A DNA stretch of 64,000 nucleotides, taken from NCBI GenBank assembly GCA_039621445.1, contig CP154954.1:62618101-62682100 (forward strand), written 5' to 3'. The position numbers and the translations under genes were made by a program. This document shows, piece after piece, positions 52,821-64,000 of this stretch (positions are counted from its first letter, which is position 1; every line of letters starts with the position of its first letter). The stretch comes from Euglena gracilis. Its lineage: Eukaryota > Euglenida > Euglenophyceae > Euglenales. The notes under the pieces are model-generated. The model had not been told where the DNA came from and did not search any database. It was given only the letters and a program-made list of their open reading frames with translations.

Positions 52821-53512
52821 TGTATGTATGTATGTATGTATGTAGGTATGTATGTATGTATGTATGTATGTATGTATGTATGTATGTATGTATGTATGTA
52901 TGTATGTATGTATGTATGTATGTATGTATGTATGTATGTATGTATGTATGTATGTATGTATGTATGTATGTATGTATGTATGTATGTATGTATGTATGTG
53001 TATGTATGTATGTATGTATGTATGTATGTATGTATGTATGTATGTATGTATGTATGTATGGATGTATGTATGTATGTATGTATGTATGTATGTATGTATG
53101 TATGTATGTAGGTATGTATGTATGTATGTATGTATGTATGTATGTATGTATGTATGTATGTATGTATGTATGTATGTATGTATGTATGTATGTATGTATG
53201 TATGTATGTATGTATGTATGTATGTATGTGTATGTATGTATGTATGTATGTATGTATGTATGTATGTATGTATGTATGTATGTATGTATGTATGTATGTA
53301 TGTATGTATGTATGTATGTATGTATGTATGTATGTATGTATGTATGTATGTATGTATGTATGTATGTATGTATGTATGTGTATGTATGTATGTATGTATG
53401 TATGTATGTATGTATGTATGTATGTATGTATGTATGTATGTATGTATGTATGTATGTATGTATGTATGTATGTATGTATGTATGTATGTATGTATGTATG
53501 TATGTATGTATG

Positions 53513-53544
<32 letters not shown>

Positions 53545-55027
53545 TGTATGTATGTATGTATGTATGTATGTGTATGTATGTATGTATGTATGTATGTATG
53601 TATGTATGTATGTATGTATGTATGTATGTATGTATGTATGTATGTATGTATGTATGTATGTATGTATGTATGTATGTATGTATGTATGTATGTATGTATG
53701 TATGATGTATGTATGTATGTATGTATGTATGTATGTATGTATGTATGTATGTATGTATGTATGTATGTATGTATGTATGTATGTATGTATGTATGTATGT
53801 ATGTATGTATGTATGTATGTATGTGTATGTATGTATGTATGTATGTATGTATGTATGTATGTATGTATGTATGTATGTATGTATGTATGTATGTATGTAT
53901 GTATGTATGTATGTATGTATGTATGTATGTATGTATGTATGTATGTATGTATGTATGTATGTATGTATGTATGTATGTATGTATGTATGTATGTATGTAT
54001 GTATGTATGTATGTATGTATGTATGTATGTATGTATGTATGTATGTATGTATGTATGTATGTATGTATGTATGTATGTATGTAGTATGTATGTATGTATG
54101 TATGTATGTATGTATGTATGTATGTATGTATGTATGTATGTATGTATGTATGTATGTATGTATGTATGTACGTATGTATGTATGTACGTATGTATGTATG
54201 TATGTATGTATGTATGTATGTATGTATGTATGTATGTATGTATGTATGTATGTATGTATGTATGTATGTATGTATGTATGTATGTATGTATGTATGTATG
54301 TATGTATGTATGTATGTATGTAGGTATGTATGTATGTATGTATGTATGTATGTATGTATGTATGTATGTATGTATGTATGTATGTATGTATGTGTATGTA
54401 TGTATGTATGTATGTATGTATGTATGTATGTATGTATGTATGTATGTATGTATGATGTATGTATGTATGTATGTATGTATGTATGTATGTATGTATGTAT
54501 GTATGTATGTATGTATGTATGTATGTATGTATGTATGTATGTATGTATGTATGTATGTATGTATGTATGTATGTATGTATGTATGTATGTATGTATGTAT
54601 GTATGTATGTAGGTATGTATGTATGTATGTATGTATGTATGTATGTATGTATGTATGTATGTGTAGGTATGTATGTATGTATGTATGTATGTATGTATGT
54701 ATGTATGTATGTATGTATGTATGTATGTATGTATGTATGTATGTATGTATGTATGTATGTATGTATGTATGTTGTATGTATGTATGTATGTATGTATGTA
54801 TGTATGTATGTATGTATGTATGTATGTATGTATGTATGTATGTATGTATGTATGTATGTATGTATGTATGTATGTATGTATGTATGTATGTATGTATGTA
54901 TGTATGTATGGTATGTATGTATGTATGTATGTATGATGTATGTATGTATGTATGTATGTATGTATGTATGTATGTATGGTATGTATGTATGTATGTATGT
55001 ATGTATGTATGTATGTATGTATGTATG

Positions 55028-55059
<32 letters not shown>

Positions 55060-55376
55060 TGTATGTATGTATGTATGTATGTATGTATGTATGTATGTAT
55101 GTATGTATGTATGTATGTATGTAGTATGTATGTATGTATGTATGTATGTATGTATGTATGTATGTATGTATGTATGTATGTATGTATGTATGTATGTATG
55201 TATGTATGTGTATGTATGTATGTATGTATGTATGTATGTATGTATGTATGTATGTATGTATGTATGTATGTATGTATGTATGTATGTATGTATGTATGTA
55301 TGTATGTATGTATGTATTGTATGTATGTATGTATGTATGTATGTATGTATGTATGTATTGTATGTATGTATGTATG

Positions 55377-55408
<32 letters not shown>

Positions 55409-56873
55409 TGTATGTATGTATGTATGTATGTATGTATGTATGTATGTATGTATGTATGTATGTATGTATGTATGTATGTATGTATGTATGTATGTATGTG
55501 TATGTATGTATGTATGTATGTATGTATGTATGTATGTATGTATGTATGTTTGTATGTATGTATGTATGTATGTATGTATGTATGTATGTATGTATGTATG
55601 TATGTATGTATGTATGTATGTATGTATGTATGTATGTATGTATGTATGTTTGTATGTATGTATGTATGTATGTATGTATGTATGTAGGTATGTATGTATG
55701 TATGTATGTATGTATGTATGTATGTATGTATGTATGTATGTATGTATGTATGTATGTATGTATGTATGTATGTATGTATGTATGTATGTATGTATGTATG
55801 TATGTATGTATGTATGTATGTATGTATGTATGTATGTATGTGTGTATGTTTATGTATGTATGTATGTATGTATGTATGTATGTAGATGTATGTATGTATG
55901 TATGTATGTATGTATGTATGTATGTATGTATGTATGTATGTATGTATGTATGTATGTATGTATGTATGTATGTATGTATGTATGTATGTATGTATGTATG
56001 TATGTATGTATGTATGTATGTATGTATGTATGTATGTATGTATGTATGTATGTATGATGTATGTATGTATGTATGTATGTATGTATGTATGTATGTATGT
56101 ATGTATGTATGTATGTATGTATGTATGTATGTATGTATGTATGTATGTATGTATGTATGTATGTATGGTATGTATGTATGTATGTATGTATGTATGTATG
56201 TATGTATGTATGTATGTATGTATGTATGTATGTATGTATGTATGTATGTAGGTATGTATGTATGTATGTATGTATGTATGTATGTATGTATGTATGTATG
56301 TATGTATGTATGTATGTATGTATGTATGTATGTATGTATGTATGTATGTATGTATGTATGTATGTATGTATGTATGTATGTATGTATGTATGTATGTATG
56401 TATGTATGTATGTATGTATGTATGTATGTATGTATGTATGTATGTATGTATGTATGTATGTATGTATGTATGTATGTATGTATGTATGTATGTATGTATG
56501 TATGTATGTAGTATGTATGTATGTATGTATGTATGTAGTATGTATGTATGTATGTATGTATGTATGTATGTATGTATGTATGTATGTATGTATGTATGTA
56601 TGTATGTATGTATGTATGTATGTATGTATGTATGTATGTATGTATGTATGTATGTATGTATGTATGTATGTATGTATGTATGTATGTATGTATGTATGTA
56701 TGTATGTATGTATGTATGTATGTATGTATGTATGTATGTATGTATGTATGTATGTATGTATGTATGTATGTATGTATGTATGTATGTATGTATGTATGTA
56801 TGTATGTATGTATGTATGTATGTATGTATGTATGTATGTATGTATGTATGTATGTATGTATGTATGTATGTAT

Positions 56874-56933
<60 letters not shown>

Positions 56934-58102
56934 GTATTTTTGTTTGTATGTATGTATGTATGTATGTATGTATGTATGTATGTATGTATGTATGTATGTA
57001 TGTATGTATGTATGTATGTATGTATGTATGTATGTATGTATGTATGTATGTATGTATGTATGTATGTATGGTATGTATGTATGTATGTATGTATGTATGT
57101 ATGTATGTATGTATGTATGTATGTATGTATGTATGTATGTATGTATGTATGTATGTATGTATGTATGTATGTAGGTATGTATGTAGGTATGTATGTATGT
57201 ATGTATGTATGTATGTATGTATGTATGTATGTATGTATGTATGTATGTATGTATGTATGTATGTATGTATGTATGTATGTATGTATGTATGTATGTATGT
57301 ATGTATGTATGTATGTATGTATGTGCGTATGTATGTATGTATGTATGTATGTATGTATGTATGTATGTATGTATGTATGTATGTATGTATGTATGTATGT
57401 ATGTATGTATGTATGTATGTATGTATGTATGTATGTATGTGTATGTATGTATGTATGTATGTATGTATGTATGTATGTATGTATGTATGTATGTATGTAT
57501 GTATGTATGTATGTATGTATTTAGGTCTTTATGTCTGTGTGTATGTATGTGTATGTATGTATGTATGTATGTATGTATGTATGTATGTATGTATGTATGA
57601 CTTTATGTATGTATGTGTGTATGTATGTATGTATGTATGTATGTATGTATGTGTATGTATGTATGTATGTATGTGTATGTATGTATGTATGTATGTATGT
57701 ATGTATGTATGTATGTATGTATGTATGTATGTATGTATGTATGTATGTATGTATGTATGTATGTATGTATGTATGTATGTATGTATGTATGTATGTATGT
57801 ATGTATGTATGTATGTATGTATGTATGTATGTATGTATGTATGTATGTATGTATGTATGTATGTATGTATGTATGTATGTATGTATGTATGTATGTATGT
57901 ATGTATGTATGTATGTATGTATGTATGTATGTATGTATGTATGTATGTATGTATGTATGTATGTATGTATGTATGTATGTATGTATGTATGTATGTATGT
58001 ATGTATGTATGTATGTATGTATGTATGTATGTATGTATGTATGTATGTAGGATGTATGTATGTATGTATGTATGTATGTATGTATGTATGTATGTATGTA
58101 TG

Positions 58103-58133
<31 letters not shown>

Positions 58134-58369
58134 TGTTATGTATGTATGTATGTATGTATGTATGTATGTATGTATGTATGTATGTATGTATGTATGTATG
58201 TATGTATGTATGTATGTATGTATGTATGTATGTATGTATGTATGTATGTATGTATGTATGTATGTAGGTATGTATGTATGTATGTATGTATGTATGTATG
58301 TATGTATGTATGTATGTATGTATGTATGTATGTATGAATGTATGTATGTATGTATGTAATGTATGGATG

Positions 58370-58400
<31 letters not shown>

Positions 58401-58842
58401 TGTATGTATGTATGTGTGTATGTATGCACGTATGTATGTATGCATGATGTATGTATGTATGTATGTATGTATGTATGTATGTATGTATGTATGTGTATGT
58501 ATGTATGTATGTATGTATGTATGTATGTATGTATGTATGTATGTATGTATGTATGTATGTATGTATGTATGTATGTATGTGTGTATGTATGTATGTATGT
58601 ATGTAATGTATGTATGTATGCATGATGGATGTATGTATGTATGCATGATGTATGTATGTATGTATGTATGTATGTATGTATGTATGTATGTATGTATGTA
58701 TGTATGTATGTATGTATGTATGTATGTATGTATGTATGTATGTATGTATGTATGTATGTATGTATGTATGTATGTATGTATGTATGTATGTATGTATGTA
58801 TGTATGTATGTATGTATGTATGTATGTATGTATGTATGTATG

Positions 58843-58873
<31 letters not shown>

Positions 58874-58922
58874 GTGTATGTATGTATGTATGTATGTATG
58901 TATATGTATGTATGTATGTATG

Positions 58923-58954
<32 letters not shown>

Positions 58955-59366
58955 TGTATGTATGTATGTATGTATGTATGTATGTATGTATGTATGTATG
59001 TATGTATGTATGTAGGTATGTATGTATGTATGTATGTGCGTATGTATGTATGTATGTATGTATGTATGTATGTATGTATGTATGTATGTATGTATGTATG
59101 TATGTATGTATGTATGTATGTATGTATGTATGTATGTATGTATGTATGTATGTATGTATGTATGTATGTATGTATGTATGTATGTATGTATGTATGCATG
59201 TATGTATGTATGTATGTATGTATGTATGTATGTATGTATGTATGTATGTATGTATGTATGTATGTATGTATGTATGTATGTATGTATGTATGTATGTATG
59301 TATGTATGTAGGTATGTATGTGTATGTATGTATGTATGTATGTATGTATGTATGTATGTGTATGTT

Positions 59367-59398
<32 letters not shown>

Positions 59399-59408
59399 TG
59401 TATGTATG

Positions 59409-59440
<32 letters not shown>

Positions 59441-59446
59441 TGTATG

Positions 59447-59478
<32 letters not shown>

Positions 59479-59626
59479 TGTATGTATGTATGTATGTATG
59501 TATGTATGTATGTATGTATGTATGTATGTATGTATGTATGTATGTATGTATGTATGTATGTATGTATGTATGTATGTATGTATGTATGTATGTATGTATG
59601 TATGTATGTATGTATGTATGTATGGA

Positions 59627-59662
<36 letters not shown>

Positions 59663-59780
59663 TGTATGTATGTATGTATGTATGTATGTATGTATGTATG
59701 TATGTATGTATGTATGTATGTATGTATGTATGTATGTATGTATGTATGTATGTATGTATGTATGTATGTATGTATGTATG

Positions 59781-59812
<32 letters not shown>

Positions 59813-59879
59813 TGTATGTATGTATGTATGTATGTATGTATGTATGTATGTATGTATGTATGTATGTATGTATGTATGT
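48122..59879 (+). repeat. (ATGT)n microsatellite array 3, 11.8 kb
   Basis: The first 700 bp (48122-48830) are degenerate, with a non-repeat island (TCTCGGGCGATCTCGG, near 48373-48388). The rest is nearly pure, with single-base indels every 100-300 bp that shift phase, plus a T53 tract at 56875-56927. Because ATGT concatemers contain no stop in any frame on either strand, there are open frames up to 2,098 codons; these are not genes. Confidence 0.98.
56875..56927. repeat. T53 homopolymer inside the microsatellite
   Basis: An uninterrupted 53-base T run followed by ATGTTTGTATTTTTGTTTG before ATGT resumes. It may be the poly(A) of a minus-oriented retroposed sequence reduced to its tail, or a slippage product. 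Confidence 0.95.
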
Positions 59880-61274
59880 CACACTCCAAGCCCATTTCGC
59901 AGGTAATGAGTTACGTGGCTGAAATTTTCAACAAATTGGGTTGCTTGGAGGGGTTTATACCAGCACATGATACGCACGCACCTGGCCATGCATCATCAGC
60001 CCGATCTCATGCAGATTTTTTGGCAAAACACAGCCTCTCAGCAACATTTATTCCCTGATCTCCACATTTGTGTGGGCTATGATGGGTGCCTGTGCTGGCT
60101 TTGTCCCAAAGTCCATATTTGACCGTGTGTATCGGGAGCATCTGCCATGCTTTGTTGGTTTCGTGGATGTTTTTCCCTTCCTTTGAGTCGCACCTGGGAA
60201 AATCTGCTTCGAGATAATGTGCTGCACTGGAGCGTAATTGGTAACCCCCCCCCCCCAAATAACGGGGCGGGGTGCCCCGTTATTGGCACCATCTTTTTGA
60301 CTTTCCCCCCTGCCCCGTTATTTGGGCACTACCTGCCATCATCAAACGTTGGATCCCGCCCCGATTCTCATTATTCATAGACCCCCCTGGGGGGATTACT
60401 GGTAATTCCCTGCCATACACACAGATGTGCGTGCATGTTTGTATACATACGTACATGTATGTACTCGCAGCAGGCAAGAATTGTGGAATATTTTCGTCCT
60501 CACGAACCCCTTGGACCAAAAAAAAATGAGGGTGCCCCGTTATTGGAACCATCTTTTTCGGCCTTCCCCCCGCCCCGTTATTCGGGCACTGCCCACTCAA
60601 AGGGCACTGCCCCGTTATTTGGGGGGGGGGGTTATGTGCTTTCGGATACCATCTGTGGCATTTTCACCTCAATTTGACTCAGCTCTTTGTCTTTTCTTTC
60701 ACATGTCATCCATTTTGGTGATTGACCATCTGCGATGGGAGCGCATGAACTTATTCTTTGCTTGCTGCATCAGTTTCTGAGAAACCAAATAGCATCATCA
60801 GGTAGGACAGGAGGCTACCCTTCAAGACCCCTACACAGCCCGGATCATTCTTGATGGCCAGCTGCTTTTCTGTCGACAGATACCAAGTTGGAAATAGAAC
60901 CCTGTCTCTGACACATTCGGGTCTTCTCGTTGCTGGGGAGGAGGTGGGGAGGAGGTGGAGCCATCCACAAGCCGCCCGGCGAGGCTCCCTCGGAAGTAAA
61001 TCCATCCAAACGGTAGTTACCACTTTATCTGCCACCAGTGTATCGCCGCCACAAGGCAAGGTTCATAAAAGATTGCGGGATGAATGGGGGGATGCCCTGG
61101 TCCTTTAGCGCGGGACTGCTGGCACGTGTGCCATGTCTTTGGCACACTGCTAGCAAGGGGCTCTCGCCCCCTTCGGCCTGTTACGTGGGTCGAAGGGCGG
61201 CCTTCGATCCCGGGTGGACGTGCGGGTGTTCTTGCCACCCCCTGGAGGCCACCGTCGAAACGTAAACGTAAACG
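59880..61274 (+). mobile_element. LINE copy 3: 5'-truncated 3' fragment
   Basis: It begins inside RNase H (YVAEIFNKLGCLEGF; APGHASSARSHADFLAKHS) at CACACTCCAAGC, directly after (ATGT)n, and runs through the 3' UTR and stem-loop (61190-61207) to the AAACGT repeats. It carries a 389-bp C-run-tipped insertion. Alignable with 37150-38146. Confidence 0.85.
60244..60632. mobile_element. C-run-tipped inverted-repeat element with TA target duplication (copy A)
   Basis: Termini: A-C12-AAATAACGGGGC and the inverse GCCCCGTTATTT-G11-T. It is flanked by TA (60242-60243 and 60633-60634), while LINE copy 1 has a single TA at the same place (37509-37510), giving a directly observed empty site. Internal GTGCCCCGTTATTGG units are repeated. 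It is 389 bp with no ORF of note. TA duplication is typical of Tc1/mariner-type transposition. Confidence 0.85.
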
Positions 61275-61701
61275 TATGTATGTATGTATGTATGTATGTA
61301 TGTATGTATGTATGTATGTATGTATGTATGTATGTATGTATGTATGGATGTTGCCATGATGTATGTATGTACGCTATGTATGTAGGTATGATGTATGTAT
61401 GTAGTGTATGTATGTGTGGTATGTATGCATGGTATCTGATGTAGTAGTATGTATTATGTATGTATGCATGTATGATGTATGTAGGTATGTGTATGTATGA
61501 GTATGTATGTATGTATGTATGTATGTATGTATGTATGTATGTATGTATGTATGTATGTATGTATGTATGTATGTATGTATGTATGTATGTATATATGTAT
61601 GTATGCATGTATGTATGTATGTATGTATGTATGTATGTATGTATGTATGTATGTATGTATGTATGTATGTATGTATGTATGTATGTATGTATGTATGTAT
61701 G

Positions 61702-61735
<34 letters not shown>

Positions 61736-62162
61736 TGTATGTATGTATGTATGTATGTATGTATGTATGTATGTATGTATGTATGTATGTATGTATGTAT
61801 GTATGTATGTATATATGTCTGTATGTATGTATGTATTGTATGTATGTATGTATGTATGTATTGGTGTCTGTATGTATGTATGTATGTATGTATGTATGTA
61901 TGTATGTATGTATGTATGTATGTATGTATGTATGTATGTATGTATGTATGTATGTATGTATGTATGTATGTATGTATGTATGTGTGTATGTATGTATATT
62001 TGTATATATGTGCGTACGTATGTATGTATGTATGTATGTATGTATGTATGTATGTATGTATGTATGTATGTATGTATGTATGTATGTATGTATGTATGTA
62101 TGTATGTATGTATGTATGTATGTATGTATGTATGTATGTATGTATGTATGTATGTATGTATG

Positions 62163-62193
<31 letters not shown>

Positions 62194-62373
62194 TGTATGT
62201 ATATATGTATGTATGTGTGTATGTATGTATGTATATATGTATGTATGTGTGTATGTATGTATGTATGTATGTATGTATGCATGCATGTATGTATGTATGT
62301 ATGTATGTATGTATGTATGTATGTGTATGTATGTATGTATGTATGTATGTATGTATGTATGTATATATGTATG

Positions 62374-62407
<34 letters not shown>

Positions 62408-62709
62408 TATATGTATGTATGTATATATATGTGTATGTATATATATGTATATATGTATATATATGTGTATGTATGTATATGTGTATATATGTGTATGTAT
62501 GTATATATGTATGTATGTATATATATGTGTATGTATATATATATGTATGTATGTGTGTATGTATGTATGTATGTATGTATGTATGTATGTATGTATGTAT
62601 GTATGTATGTATGTATGTATGTATGTATGTATGTATGTATGTATGTATGTATGTATGTATGTATGTATGTATGTATGTATGTATGTATGTATGTATGTAT
62701 GTATGTATG

Positions 62710-62740
<31 letters not shown>

Positions 62741-62839
62741 TGTATGTATATATGTATGTATGTGTGTATGTATGTATGTATGTATGTATGTATGTATGTA
62801 TGTATGTATGTATGTATGTATGTATGTATGTATGTATGT
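61275..62839 (+). repeat. (ATGT)n microsatellite array 4
   Basis: 1,565 bp. The first 230 bp are degenerate (61347-61500). Near 62410-62540 the unit drifts to ATAT/GTGT-containing variants. It ends at the same CACACTCC breakpoint as array 3. Confidence 0.97.
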
Positions 62840-64000
62840 CACACTCCAAGCCCATTTCGCAGGTAATGAGTTACGTGGCTGAAATTTTCAACAAATTGGG
62901 TTGCTTGGAGGGGTTTATACCAGCACATGATACGCACGCACCTGGCCATGCATCATCAGCCCGATCTCATGCAGATTTTTTGGCAAAACACAGCCTCTCA
63001 GCAACATTTATTTCCCTGATCTCCACATTTGTGTGGGCTACGATGGGTGCCTGTGCCGGCTTTGTCCCAAAGTCCATATTTGACCGTGTGTATCGGGAGC
63101 ATCTGCCATGCTTTGTTGGTTTCGTGGATGTTTTTCCCTTCCTTTGAGTCGCACCTGGGAAAATCTGCTTCAAGATAATGTGCTGCACTGGAGCGTAATT
63201 GGTAACCCCCCCCAAATAACGGGGCGGGGTGCCCCGTTATTGGCACCATCTTTTTGACCTTCCCCCCTGCCCCGTTATTCGGGCACTACCTGCCATCATC
63301 AAACGTTGGATCCCGCCCCGATTTTCATTATTAATAGACCCCCCTGGGGGGATTACTGGTAAATCCCTGCCATACACACAGATGTGCGTGCATGTTTGTA
63401 TACATACGTACATGTATGTACTCGCAGCAGGCAAGAATTGTGGAATATTTTCGTCCTCACGAACCCCTTGGACCAAAAAAAAATGAGGGTGCCCCGTTAT
63501 TGGAACCATCTTTTTCGGCCTTCCCCCCGCCCCGTTATTCGGGCACTGCCCACTCAAAGGGCACTGCCCCGTTATTTGGGGGGGGGGTTATGTGCTTTCG
63601 GATACCATCTGTGGCATTTTCACCTCAATTTGACTCAGCTCTTTGTCTTTTCTTTCACATGTCATCCATTTTGGTGATTGACCATCTGCGATGGGAGCGC
63701 ATGAACTTATTCCTTGCTTGCTGCATCAGTTTCTGAGAAACCATAGAGCAGCATGAGGTAGGACAGGAGGCTACCCTTCAAGACCCCTACACAGCCCGGA
63801 TCATTCTTGATGGCCAGCTGCTTTTCTTCGACAGATACCAAGTTGAAAAGAGAACCCTGTCTCTGACACACTCGGGTCTTCTCGTTGCTGGGGAGGAGGT
63901 GGAGCCATCCACAAGCCGCCCGGCGAGGCTCCCTCGGAAGTAAATCCATCCAAACGGTAGTTACCACTTTCTCTGCCACCAGTGTATCGCCGCCACAAGG
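62840..64000 (+). mobile_element. LINE copy 4: same truncated fragment as copy 3, runs off right edge
   Basis: It starts at the identical base (CACACTCCAAGC) and carries the insertion at the identical site. It differs from copy 3 by small indels, such as one extra T near 63010 and a 13-bp deletion near 63900. It is therefore a segmental duplicate of copy 3, not an independent insertion. Confidence 0.85.
63205..63588. mobile_element. C-run-tipped inverted-repeat element with TA target duplication (copy B)
   Basis: 384 bp, the same as 60244-60632 but with C8 and G10 tips instead of C12 and G11. TA flanks at 63203-63204 and 63589-63590. Inherited by duplication of the host segment. Confidence 0.85.

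Noticed and set aside
48802-59922. Very long ORFs (up to 2,098 codons) of MYVC repeats on plus and HTYI repeats on minus
   Set aside because: ATGT concatemers lack stops in every frame, so the open frames follow from the repeat unit. No start context or flanking coding sequence supports them.

Overview
The window is repeat-dominated nuclear DNA of a eukaryote. There are no bacterial-style operons, rRNA or tRNA genes, and no recognisable cellular housekeeping gene. Almost everything identifiable is retroelement. The organism is most likely a protist or alga with a bloated genome; the Lys/Gly-tract protein, the DIRS/Kangaroo-like elements and the chromodomain Ty3/gypsy elements would fit an alveolate or stramenopile. 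That placement is inference only.

Layout. (1) 1-11,409, minus strand: a large Ty3/gypsy (chromovirus-type) retrotransposon. It has an iMet-type primer binding site, a fragmented coiled-coil Gag with a CCHC knuckle, a 1,332-codon Pol (protease, Dam-like domain, RT, RNase H, integrase zinc domain), an integrase core plus chromodomain after a G9 frameshift, and a third ORF in the env position that runs off the left edge. (2) 11,709-16,960, plus strand: a second, decayed chromovirus with the same unusual protease-Dam-like-RT order, a ruined RT active site and a terminal chromodomain. (3) 17,907-26,171: a nest of DIRS/Kangaroo-like fragments. RT and RNase H lie on the minus strand and a tyrosine-recombinase-like segment on the plus strand, with fold-back repeats and a short element interrupting one RNase H. 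(4) 26,172-29,958: mostly unassigned, with C-run-tipped palindromic elements and short hypothetical ORFs. (5) 29,959-64,000: four head-to-tail units of one LINE (endonuclease, RT, RNase H), each bounded by (ATGT)n microsatellite. One array is 11.8 kb long.

Highlights. The two LINE units with an intact 5' end both begin exactly at the microsatellite junction. Their first 88 nt fold as an HDV-like double pseudoknot, with a compensatory change in stem P1 between the copies. LINE-microsatellite-LINE order suggests targeting of, or carriage of, the (ATGT)n repeat. Two LINE copies hold a C-run-tipped mobile element whose empty site survives in a paralogous copy, showing a TA target duplication. Two distinct Ty3/gypsy Pols carry a Dam-like (N6-adenine methyltransferase-fold) domain between protease and RT, which is an unusual architecture.

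Most elements are decayed by frameshifts, stops and lost catalytic Asp residues. The (ATGT)n arrays are open in all frames and yield very long but meaningless ORFs.
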